From RGIG3159 sp045640565 (GTDB lineage: Bacteria; Bacillota; Clostridia; Oscillospirales; Oscillospiraceae), in contig JAZUFG010000113.1 in NCBI GenBank assembly GCA_045640565.1, positions 1 to 26,340 on the forward strand: DNA of 26,340 bases, given 5' to 3'. The first letter of the stretch is position 1, and every line of letters starts with the position of its first letter. Below the pieces are notes generated by a model. That model made no database searches. It was not told the origin of the DNA and worked only from the letters and a program-made list of their open reading frames with translations. The translations under genes and the position numbers were made by a program. This document shows positions 7,873-15,199 of this stretch, piece by piece.

Positions 7873-7902
7873 ATTATAACATAGATAAAAAACAATCTTC
7901 AA
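7873..7902 (-). promoter_or_regulatory. Promoter of the small protein/two-component operon
   Basis: Minus-strand TTGAAG (7897-7902) and TATAAT (7873-7878) have an 18-base spacer. The predicted start is near 7866, with a leader of about 64 bases to the TTG at 7802. The polymerase footprint would clash with the plus-strand promoter at 7827-7855. Confidence 0.65.
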
Positions 7903-7931
7903 TGTTTTTTTGAATATTCGGAGTAAGATAC

Positions 7932-9428
7932 ATGAAATTAAAACGATTTCTGATCGCTGTTTTAGCGATAATACTGCTATTACAAGTTGCAGTTCCTTTT
8001 GCGTCTGCAGAAGGTGAGGACGGCTCAAAGCAGTTGGCTGAGGGAGAAATCTATCAGTACGATCCCGTAAACGGTTTCCCCATTCTCAACAAAACCTCTG
8101 TTCAAGGCAGTGTCGCTTTGCTCTGTTCGCTGGATTCTGATATGATCCTCTATGCAAAAGAAATCGACAGCAGGATTGCCCCCGCATCGTTGGCAAAAAT
8201 CATGACAAGCATGGTCGCCTTTGAGAATTCCAGTTTAGACGATATGGTGACAATTAATTCCACCGCGTTTAATAATTTGGAATATGACTGGAGCGGGCTG
8301 GTTTCTTCCGGAGATACGCTTTCGATGAAGGATATGCTTTACCTGATCATGCTCCCTTCTGCGAATGAAGCCTGCAATGCCGTAGCAGAATACATTTCTG
8401 GTTCCGTAGAAGCCTTCTGTGACCTTATGAATCAGCGTGCTTTGGAGCTTGGCTGTACCGGAACACACTTTTCCAACACACACGGAAAAGATGACGAAAA
8501 CGAATACACAACGGCAAGGGATTTAATGATCATCACAAAAGCGGCACTTCGATATCCGGAGTTGGAAGAGATATTCTATACCGCCGGCTATGATCTTCCC
8601 GCAACTGCGAGCAGTGAGGCGCAGAGAATCCGTTCATCAAACTATTTGATCAGCGAATATTTTACACAGCGTTTCTATTATAGCTACGCAAGAGGAATTA
8701 AGACCGGATATACCGCAAATTCCGGATACAGCATTGTTACAACCGGTTCGGACGGAAATATTAACTTGCTTTGTATTGTAAGCGGCTGTGAGTCCAAACG
8801 ATTAGCCGCCGGTGAGTATGATATTTTCAGCTATTCTGCCGCCAAGGAACTTCTGCGTTACGGTTTTAAATATTTTGAAGAATTAACGGTCTTAGCAAAA
8901 GATGTCGCCGTGGGAGAGCTTCCGGTTTCGGGTGGCGATCAAAAGTCCGTTGTTGTTGCACCGATTACAAATGCCTCTATTGCTTTGCCAACAGGTTATT
9001 CCAAAGCAGATATTCGGACGGAACTCAGCGGCAGTGTTTCTGCTCCTGCCAGAAAAGGAGAGGCTGTCGGAACTGCAGCCCTTTATTACAGAGATATTAA
9101 AATCGCAGCAGTTGATGTTGCTCCCATTCGGGATGTCCTTTCTGAGGAAGAAGCCGGCTTTACGCCAACTGAAAGTATCCTGGAAGAGCGTTCTAACAAC
9201 AGCAAAAAGCATTTTTCTTTCTTTAAATTTCTGATAATTGTTCTTGTATTTATTGTTCTTTTCTATGCAATTCTTTACTTGTACGGAAATTTGAAACGAA
9301 GAAAAAAACTTCCCCCTATTCTTCTGAGGTTATCAAAATCTATCAGGCGCAGAAAAAAGAAGAAAAAAAGCGCAAAAGTAAAAAAACAGCCGCACCTGAA
9401 GAAAAATGATGATGAATTATCTCTTTGA
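7932..9428 (+). CDS. D-alanyl-D-alanine carboxypeptidase (DacF/PBP5 type, peptidase S11)
   Basis: This low-molecular-weight penicillin-binding protein trims terminal D-Ala from peptidoglycan stem peptides outside the membrane. A signal peptide (1-26, cleavage after FASA) is followed by the S11 catalytic motifs: SLAK (86-89, nucleophile Ser86), SAN (143-145) and KTG (257-259). A beta-rich C-terminal region follows, then a membrane helix at about 424-450. The last 45 or so residues are extremely Lys/Arg-rich (KRRKK, RRRKKKKK) and should lie in the cytosol. That is unlike classical DacA/DacF, which end with a short amphipathic anchor. The start has GGAG eight bases upstream. It leads an operon with a uracil-DNA glycosylase and azlCD. 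Confidence 0.94.
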   Translation: MKLKRFLIAVLAIILLLQVAVPFASAEGEDGSKQLAEGEIYQYDPVNGFPILNKTSVQGSVALLCSLDSDMILYAKEIDSRIAPASLAKIMTSMVAFENSSLDDMVTINSTAFNNLEYDWSGLVSSGDTLSMKDMLYLIMLPSANEACNAVAEYISGSVEAFCDLMNQRALELGCTGTHFSNTHGKDDENEYTTARDLMIITKAALRYPELEEIFYTAGYDLPATASSEAQRIRSSNYLISEYFTQRFYYSYARGIKTGYTANSGYSIVTTGSDGNINLLCIVSGCESKRLAAGEYDIFSYSAAKELLRYGFKYFEELTVLAKDVAVGELPVSGGDQKSVVVAPITNASIALPTGYSKADIRTELSGSVSAPARKGEAVGTAALYYRDIKIAAVDVAPIRDVLSEEEAGFTPTESILEERSNNSKKHFSFFKFLIIVLVFIVLFYAILYLYGNLKRRKKLPPILLRLSKSIRRRKKKKKSAKVKKQPHLKKNDDELSL

Positions 9429-9436
9429 GGCGATTT

Positions 9437-10018
9437 ATGCTGGATTTGGAAAAAGAGAAAGAGCTATGTCTCAATTGTAATAAATGTAAATTATCCGCTC
9501 AAAGGACAAATGTTGTTTTCGGAATCGGATCCACGGACTCCCCTATTCTCTTTGTCGGAGAAGGGCCCGGGCAACAGGAGAATTTGGAAGGAGAACCTTT
9601 TGTCGGGGCTGCGGGAAAGCTTTTGGATGATATGCTTTCCATTATCGATCTGGGCCGGCAGAACTGCTATATCGCCAACATTGTTAAATGTAGGCCCCCG
9701 AGAAACAGAGATCCCGAAGATGAAGAAATCCAGGCGTGTCTGCCTTGGCTGAGGGAACAGATTTCCATATTAAGGCCTAAGATTATTATTTGTTTGGGCA
9801 GAATCGCTGCGGGTGTTCTAATCCATCCCGATTATCACATAACAAAAGAACATGGAACATTTGTGAATCAAGACGGAATTCTGCTTACATCCATATACCA
9901 TCCGTCTGCCCTGCTCCGTGACTATTCCAAGCGTCCGGAAACATTTCAGGATTTATTGAAAATAAGGTCAAAAATCCATGAAATCCTTCCGGATTTTTAT
10001 GAAAGTGTATCAAAATGA
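9437..10018 (+). CDS. Type-4 uracil-DNA glycosylase (iron-sulfur)
   Basis: This 193-residue enzyme excises uracil from DNA to start base excision repair in the cytosol. Family-4 features are clear. N-terminal clustered cysteines CLNCNKC are followed by a second pair in KCRPP...IQAC with 15 residues between, together ligating a [4Fe-4S] cluster. The catalytic block GEGPGQQEN..GEPFVGAAGKLLD and the C-terminal HPSALLRD motif are present. The start is set at the ATG of MLDLEKEKEL, six bases after GAGG; the frame opens four codons earlier at a TTG with no SD. It lies eight bases after the carboxypeptidase stop and overlaps azlC by ATGA, so it is translationally embedded in that operon. Confidence 0.95.
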   Translation: MLDLEKEKELCLNCNKCKLSAQRTNVVFGIGSTDSPILFVGEGPGQQENLEGEPFVGAAGKLLDDMLSIIDLGRQNCYIANIVKCRPPRNRDPEDEEIQACLPWLREQISILRPKIIICLGRIAAGVLIHPDYHITKEHGTFVNQDGILLTSIYHPSALLRDYSKRPETFQDLLKIRSKIHEILPDFYESVSK

Positions 10019-10716
10019 ACAAGAACGCCTTTTTGGCCGGCCTTCGGGATGGACTGCCCATAGGCTTTGGCTATCTTGCAGTTGCCTTTTCCCTTGGAAT
10101 CTATGCAAGACAAACCGGTATAGGTCCTAATGTCGGTTTTTTGATCAGCGTATTAAACCATGCCTCAGCAGGAGAATACTCCGGCTATCTCATGATTTTG
10201 GAAAAGGCTGCCCTCCTTGAAACCGTATTTGTTATTGCCGTAGCGAATCTGCGTTATCTTCTGATGGGTTGTGCTCTTTCGCAGAAGATACCGGAACGTC
10301 TTGGAGTTTTCCACCGTCTTGCCATCGGTTTTTTAATTACGGATGAAATTTTTGCTGCAACGATTTCCAGGAAAGAATACTTCTCACCCTACTACGTATA
10401 TGGATTAGGCGCAATATCCATTCCTATGTGGGCCTTTGGAACCTCAATTGGAATAGCAATCGGCAGCATTCTTCCGGAAAATATCGTCTCCGCTCTCAGT
10501 GTTGCCCTATACGGAATGTTTATTGCAATCATCATCCCGGCTTCAAAGCAGGATAAGCACGTTCTTTACGTTATTGTTTCCGGGTTTTTAATGAGTTTTC
10601 TGATGACGTATTTTACAGCATTATCCAGCGGCATCCGGACAGTGATCTTGACTGTGATAATCTCCACATTGGCGGCTCTCCTATTCCCTGTAAAGGAGGA
10701 GCAATTTCATGACTGA
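10015..10716 (+). CDS. azlC: AzlC-family branched-chain amino acid exporter large subunit
   Basis: This 233-residue polytopic membrane protein has the AzlC hallmark N-terminus (GLRDGLPIGFGYLAVAFSLGIYA) and several further hydrophobic helices. AzlC pairs with AzlD to export branched-chain amino acids and analogues such as azaleucine; substrates here are inferred from the family. The start overlaps the glycosylase stop (ATGA). The end overlaps azlD by eight bases, and GGAGG near the end of azlC serves as the azlD ribosome site. Confidence 0.93.
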   Translation: MNKNAFLAGLRDGLPIGFGYLAVAFSLGIYARQTGIGPNVGFLISVLNHASAGEYSGYLMILEKAALLETVFVIAVANLRYLLMGCALSQKIPERLGVFHRLAIGFLITDEIFAATISRKEYFSPYYVYGLGAISIPMWAFGTSIGIAIGSILPENIVSALSVALYGMFIAIIIPASKQDKHVLYVIVSGFLMSFLMTYFTALSSGIRTVILTVIISTLAALLFPVKEEQFHD

Positions 10717-11014
10717 TATATGGAAATATATTATTACCATGTCAGCAGTGACATTTCTCATTCGCGCGATTCCCATAACCTTAATTCATAAAAAAATCAG
10801 CAACCGTTTTCTGCGATCTTTTTTATATTATGTTCCTTATGCCACATTGGCAGTAATGACTTTTCCGGCCATCATCGAGGCATCGGGGAACCGTTTAGCC
10901 GGCATAGCAGCCTTTATAATCGGAATTGTGGCTGCGTATTTAGGCCAAAGCCTGCTGAATGTTGCGGTCATCTGCTGTGCGGTAGTATTGCTGATCTCCT
11001 TTTTGCCTTTATAA
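10709..11014 (+). CDS. azlD: AzlD-family transport protein small subunit
   Basis: This 101-residue membrane protein of about four helices has the AzlD signature: TFLIRAIPITLI near the N-terminus and the YVPYATLAVMTFPAI segment. It is the obligate partner of AzlC in the branched-chain amino acid exporter. It overlaps azlC by eight bases and is the last gene of the carboxypeptidase operon, ending just before a 17-bp hairpin. Confidence 0.93.
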   Translation: MTDIWKYIITMSAVTFLIRAIPITLIHKKISNRFLRSFLYYVPYATLAVMTFPAIIEASGNRLAGIAAFIIGIVAAYLGQSLLNVAVICCAVVLLISFLPL

Positions 11015-11021
11015 TTGCAGA

Positions 11022-11058
11022 AGAATAACGCCGTAGGATTATCCTACGGCGTTATTCT
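11022..11058. terminator. Bidirectional hairpin between azlD and ybaK
   Basis: A perfect 17-bp inverted repeat (11022-11038 with 11042-11058) has a three-base loop. It sits between convergent azlD and ybaK, and the ybaK stop codon is inside the stem. The T-tract is weak on both sides (TATTAAATC on plus), so it may terminate imperfectly or protect 3' ends. Confidence 0.75.
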
Positions 11059-11525
11059 ATTAAATCTTTATACTCCGCATCAATAAACTGAATCAAATCC
11101 TCCGGTGACAGTTCCACTTGATACCCGATTTTACCGGCACTGAAGGTGATCCTGTCAAATAATACAGCAGTTTCATCAAGAAATGTTTTAAATTTCTTTT
11201 TCATACCGATGGGAGAACATCCGCCATGAACATAACCTGTCAAGGGTAAAAGTTCTTTTTGCGGAATCATGCTGATGCTCTTTTCTCCGGAAGACAATGC
11301 TGCTTTTTTTAAATTTAAACTTTCCGAGACAGGAATCACAAAAACATAGTAGAAGCCGGATGAAGCCCTGGCAACCAGAGTTTTAAAAACGGAATCCGGA
11401 TCTTTATTCAATAATTTTGCCATCGTAATACCGTCAACAGCTTCGCTTAACGGAAAAGAATAGGCCTGATAAGTAATTCCGGCTTCGTCCAATAATCGCA
11501 TTACATTTGTCTTGTTTTCTTTCAT
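11052..11525 (-). CDS. ybaK: YbaK/EbsC-family Cys-tRNA(Pro) deacylase
   Basis: This trans-editing enzyme hydrolyses mischarged Cys-tRNA(Pro). The 157-residue product shows the YbaK fold signatures: LLDEAGITYQAYSFP at the N-terminus, VFKTLVAR with the conserved lysine, and GYVHGGCSPIGMKKKF, the GG-SPIG block of this family. The open frame extends 20 codons upstream to a TTG overlapping the hydrogenase stop. I choose ATG 11525 because GGGGGC lies four bases upstream and the extension would translate a strong hairpin (11545-11576). A second, divergent YbaK-domain protein (proX) lies 4.6 kb away. Confidence 0.93.
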   Translation of the reverse strand: MKENKTNVMRLLDEAGITYQAYSFPLSEAVDGITMAKLLNKDPDSVFKTLVARASSGFYYVFVIPVSESLNLKKAALSSGEKSISMIPQKELLPLTGYVHGGCSPIGMKKKFKTFLDETAVLFDRITFSAGKIGYQVELSPEDLIQFIDAEYKDLIE

Positions 11526-11544
11526 AGCTGCCCCCGGCAAACAG

Positions 11545-11576
11545 AATGAAGCGGAAAAATCGGCTTCCGCTTCATT
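11545..11576 (-). repeat. Intergenic RNA hairpin between hydrogenase gene and ybaK
   Basis: A perfect 12-bp inverted repeat, AATGAAGCGGAA with TTCCGCTTCATT, has an eight-base loop and begins six bases after the hydrogenase stop codon. On the transcribed strand it is followed by CTGTTTGCC, not a T-run. It is therefore more likely an RNA-processing or stabilising stem, or a partial attenuator, than a full terminator. Confidence 0.6.
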
Positions 11577-11581
11577 GGAAA

Positions 11582-13294
11582 TCAATGTTCCGTATGCAGA
11601 TAACGGTGCGCTTTTTCACTAAGCGGAGCACCCAGGTACTCCTTATAGAGTTGGATCACTTCCGGATTCTCATGAGAGAAACGAATATTTGCTTTCCTAT
11701 CCAAAGAGAAAAGCATAGTTCCTCGCTTCTCGGCCATTTCAACACCTTCATGGATCGGCTGACCGCCGCCTCCGGCGCACCCACCGGGGCAAGCCATTAC
11801 TTCAACGAAATCATAGGAGACTTTACCTTGCTCCAGATCCAGCATGAGCGCATCCGTATTTTCAAGTCCGCTTACAACAGCAACTTTTAACTCGCCAAAA
11901 GACGGAATCCGGAAACAGGCTTCCTTTCTTCCCTTGACGGTATGAACATCGGAAAAAGCATCCGGACTGGGATTTTCCCCGGTGATCTTATAATATGCCG
12001 TTCGAAGAGCTGCATCCATTACACCGCCGGAAGCACCGAAAATAACTGCTGCACCTGAGCTCATGCCCAAAGGCGAATCAAAACTGCTTTCAGGCAGGGT
12101 TGCGGGATTTATGTGATCACTGCGAAGCATACGTTCCAATTCACGTGTCGTTAAGACAACATCCACATCCGGATCACCGCATGCATCGTTTTGATTCGGC
12201 AGCTCACACTCGCTTTTCTTTGCCAAACAAGGCATAATGGAGACCACAAACAAATTTCTGGGATCAATTCCCATTTTTTCAGCAAAGTAACTCTTCACAA
12301 TGGAGCCGAACATCTGCTGGGGAGACTTTGCCGTTGAAAGATTCGCCAAAAAAGCCGGGTAGCGATTCTTCACAAAACGTACCCAACCGGGACAGCAAGA
12401 AGTAAACATCGGCCAGGAGTGTGTTGCCTTATTGGTCAAACGCTCAAGAAGCTCGGAAGCTTCTTCCATAATCGTTAAATCAGCAGAATAATTCGTGTCA
12501 AATACATAATTAAACCCGATTCGTTTCAGTGCTGTAACAAGGCGGCCGGTAGTAGCGACATCATCCGTCAAGCCGAAATGTTCCGCCCAAGCAGCGCGGA
12601 CGGCAGGCGCAATCTGAACGACTGTAATCTTTTCAGGGTTATCAAAGGCACGGTAGACCTTCTTCTTGTCGTCTCTCTCGGAAAGTGCGCCTACAGGGCA
12701 ATGAGTGACGCACTGCCCGCAAAGAACACAATCCGAATCCTCAATATTGGGATAGCGGCTGACTCCGATACTTGTTCGGGATCCGCTGCCAATAACATCC
12801 CAAATATGCAAATGCTGAACCTTATCACAGATTTGCACACAGCGCATACATTTCACACACTTGGACTCATCGCGCTGCAGATAAAAATCAGGATTCCAAG
12901 GCTTAAAGTGGTAATCTTCTGTAAATGGGCGTACTTCTAGATTGAAATCGGCCGCTAAGGACTGTAATGTACAATTCCCGTTTCGAACGCATGTTGTGCA
13001 ATGGGAGCGGTGCTGCGAAAGAATAAATGCGAGGTTATATCTTCTTGAATTTCTTGCCTTTTCGGAATTTGTATGAACGACCATTCCTTCCTTTGCCACT
13101 GTAACGCAGGCCGGAGCCAACTGCTCATAACCTTCTATCTCAACCATGCAAAGGCGGCACGCAGCAACTTCACTGATATTTTTAAGATAACAGAGTCTGG
13201 GGATCTTTATGCCGGCAGCTTCTGCAGCCTGAAGAATGGTACTATTGTCATTAACCGTTACGGAAATACCGTCTATTGTCAATGTAACTGACAT
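11582..13294 (-). CDS. [FeFe] hydrogenase catalytic subunit
   Basis: This 570-residue modular M3-type enzyme reduces protons or oxidises H2 at the H-cluster in the cytosol. In order it has an N-terminal [2Fe-2S] domain (C35, C46, C49, C63), a His-Cys3 [4Fe-4S] site (H95, C99, C102, C108), and two [4Fe-4S] ferredoxin sites (C146/149/152/156 and C189/192/195/199). The H domain has TSCCPGW (C300, C301), MPCLAKKSE (C356) and MACPGGCAGGGGQP (C502, C506). All H-cluster ligands and the proton-relay cysteine are present. Its ATG overlaps the stop of the upstream flavoprotein by one base (TAATG), with GGGAGGA upstream, so the two proteins are made together. Maturases HydE/F/G are not in the window. 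Confidence 0.96.
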   Translation of the reverse strand: MSVTLTIDGISVTVNDNSTILQAAEAAGIKIPRLCYLKNISEVAACRLCMVEIEGYEQLAPACVTVAKEGMVVHTNSEKARNSRRYNLAFILSQHRSHCTTCVRNGNCTLQSLAADFNLEVRPFTEDYHFKPWNPDFYLQRDESKCVKCMRCVQICDKVQHLHIWDVIGSGSRTSIGVSRYPNIEDSDCVLCGQCVTHCPVGALSERDDKKKVYRAFDNPEKITVVQIAPAVRAAWAEHFGLTDDVATTGRLVTALKRIGFNYVFDTNYSADLTIMEEASELLERLTNKATHSWPMFTSCCPGWVRFVKNRYPAFLANLSTAKSPQQMFGSIVKSYFAEKMGIDPRNLFVVSIMPCLAKKSECELPNQNDACGDPDVDVVLTTRELERMLRSDHINPATLPESSFDSPLGMSSGAAVIFGASGGVMDAALRTAYYKITGENPSPDAFSDVHTVKGRKEACFRIPSFGELKVAVVSGLENTDALMLDLEQGKVSYDFVEVMACPGGCAGGGGQPIHEGVEMAEKRGTMLFSLDRKANIRFSHENPEVIQLYKEYLGAPLSEKAHRYLHTEH

Positions 13295-15120
13295 TATACT
13301 CTTCCTCCCTTCAAAAGCCCATAACCGAAGCTGTCACAGTGAAGACAGCGAGAACATTCCTGAATTGCCTCCTGCTCGGTCATATTCAATTCAATACAGG
13401 AAAAATCACGGTTTCTCTCTGAAGCTTCTCTGAACGGAAGGTTAACCCTGCCGCATGCAGGTTTATCTTTCCATGGACGAACAGGAAGATCCACAAGAAT
13501 AGGCAGCTGATGGCTGAAACCAAGACTGCGGTCTATGGATTGCGCAGCAGCTTTTCCGGCAGCAATTGCGGAAATCGCACTTGATGGCCCAGTTGCGCAG
13601 TCACCACCGGCCCATATACCGTCCACTCCATCTACTTTGGTGTCACGGCCAGAGCAAATTGTGCCACGTTTAAGCGGTAAACCTTCGGCACCGAAATAAT
13701 CTGACTCCACCTCTTGCCCGATGGCAAGAATAATAATATCAGCTTCCAACCTTCGCTCAGGAAGGAACGCCTTTTCCGGGCGTGGTCTGCCGGATTTATC
13801 AACCTTTCCGATGATTTGCGGCTGCGTAATCAAAGCTGCGACGGATCCATCTTCCTTCAATTCAATTCTGACGGGAGCTTCAAGCTGAATCAGCTCCGCA
13901 CCTTCTTCGTTGGCACCGTCAACTTCTTCAATTTGAGCTGTCATATCTATTTTTCTGCGGCGGTAGACACAGGAAACTTTGGACGCGCCGAGACGCAGTG
14001 AGGTGCGGGTTGCGTCCATCGCGACATTACCGCCACCAATCACGATAACTTTCTTGCCGGAAAAATCCGGATAATTTCCATCACCGATACGCCCGAGAAG
14101 ATCTACGGCTGACATAACCCCAACTGCATTTTCACCTTCCATGCCAGTGCGTTTATCTCCCTGCGCACCAATGGAAAGATAGATAGCATCGGAGTTTTCT
14201 TTCAAAGTTTTCAATGTGATATCTTTACCGATTTCGACCCCAAGCTTTACCTGAATTCCTACGGAAAGAATAGACCTAATTTCTTCATCCAGCTTTTCTC
14301 GGGGGAAACGGTATGCGGGAATACCGTAACGAAGCATACCGCCAAGCTTATCATGCTTCTCGTAAACTGTGACCTCGTGGCCCATTAAAGTCAAATAATA
14401 CGCAGCAGTCAAACCTCCCGGACCTCCGCCGACAACAGAAACTTTCTTGCCCGTCGCAGGAGCTGCTTCCGGCTGTGCTACATTCGGTGCGTTTTCAACT
14501 GCATATTTCTTTAATCCGCGAATATTGATGGCATCATCCAAAAAACGACGACGGCAGCGTTTTTCACAAGGATGCTCGCAAACATAAGCGCAGGCTACCG
14601 GGAAAGGATTATCCCTGCGAATCAAGCGAACCGCGTCGTCACATCTGCCCTCCTCAATCAAAGAAATGTAGCCCGGTACATTGACACCTGCAGGACACAT
14701 GGCCTGGCAGGAAATCGGCCCGCTGTGGGCAGCGTTGCAGCGGTGTTCCTCAATATGGGATTTAAAATCATCCTCAAAAGCATCTAAAGCCTTTAAAACC
14801 TGGTGACCGGCATTGGAGCCGATTGCGCAGTCAGAAGAGTAAGCTATCGTTTCAGCGGTACGGTATATCAAATGTAAAGTTTTACTGTCAGCTTTATCAT
14901 CCAGGACTTTCTCCAAAAGCTTTGAAAGCTGACTCAGGCCAATTCTGCATGGCGTGCATTTTCCGCAAGATTGTGCCAAAGACAAATTCACAAAATTTAA
15001 AAGCGAATCTACAGGGCATAAATCCAGAGGATTCGACTCCAGACGGCGAATCATAGCGCTGTAAATCCCATCTACAGCAGCCTGTGTCTTACTGTTTTTT
15101 TGAAGCAAAAATTGATCCAT
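13294..15120 (-). CDS. NuoF iron-sulfur domain / GltD-like FAD oxidoreductase fusion
   Basis: This 608-residue fusion joins several modules. Residues 1-125 resemble the C-terminal NADH_4Fe-4S domain of NuoF/HydB (SCGKCTPCR at C52/C55/C58, plus C98), but the FMN/NADH-binding and SLBB parts are absent. From about 130 it resembles GltD and NfnB: an N-terminal iron-sulfur domain (C138, C142; C177, C181, C185, C189), FAD loop GGGPGGL (231-237), and an NAD(P) loop VIVIGGGNVAMDA followed by VYRRR, whose arginines suggest NADPH. A C-terminal CSRCLHC triad is also present. With the overlapping hydrogenase gene it should move electrons between NAD(P)H and H2, perhaps with ferredoxin. Electron bifurcation is an inference. 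The start ATG has AGGAG nine bases upstream. Confidence 0.88.
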   Translation of the reverse strand: MDQFLLQKNSKTQAAVDGIYSAMIRRLESNPLDLCPVDSLLNFVNLSLAQSCGKCTPCRIGLSQLSKLLEKVLDDKADSKTLHLIYRTAETIAYSSDCAIGSNAGHQVLKALDAFEDDFKSHIEEHRCNAAHSGPISCQAMCPAGVNVPGYISLIEEGRCDDAVRLIRRDNPFPVACAYVCEHPCEKRCRRRFLDDAINIRGLKKYAVENAPNVAQPEAAPATGKKVSVVGGGPGGLTAAYYLTLMGHEVTVYEKHDKLGGMLRYGIPAYRFPREKLDEEIRSILSVGIQVKLGVEIGKDITLKTLKENSDAIYLSIGAQGDKRTGMEGENAVGVMSAVDLLGRIGDGNYPDFSGKKVIVIGGGNVAMDATRTSLRLGASKVSCVYRRRKIDMTAQIEEVDGANEEGAELIQLEAPVRIELKEDGSVAALITQPQIIGKVDKSGRPRPEKAFLPERRLEADIIILAIGQEVESDYFGAEGLPLKRGTICSGRDTKVDGVDGIWAGGDCATGPSSAISAIAAGKAAAQSIDRSLGFSHQLPILVDLPVRPWKDKPACGRVNLPFREASERNRDFSCIELNMTEQEAIQECSRCLHCDSFGYGLLKGGRV

Positions 15121-15150
15121 AGAAGCACACTCCTATTATACTTTACTGAA

Positions 15151-15179
15151 ATACTACCATATTATAAGCTTTTAAACAA
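15151..15179 (-). promoter_or_regulatory. Possible promoter of the hydrogenase operon
   Basis: Minus-strand TTGTTT (15174-15179) and TAGTAT (15151-15156) have a 17-base spacer in the 79-bp gap after gluQ. A separate TATAAT lies inside the spacer without a good -35. The match is moderate; read-through from gluQ is the alternative. Confidence 0.35.
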
Positions 15180-15199
15180 GAGAAATTCCATTATCAAAA

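Noticed and set aside
9345..9436. Programmed frameshift at A-rich runs joining the carboxypeptidase to the uracil-DNA glycosylase
   Set aside because: The glycosylase frame has a stop (TGA at 9413-9415) just upstream of its start, so slippage could not yield a fusion; the glycosylase has its own ribosome site.
11526..11585. Extended YbaK N-terminus from TTG 11585
   Set aside because: It would translate a perfect 12-bp hairpin, lacks a ribosome site, and adds residues with no resemblance to the family, whereas ATG 11525 has a good site.
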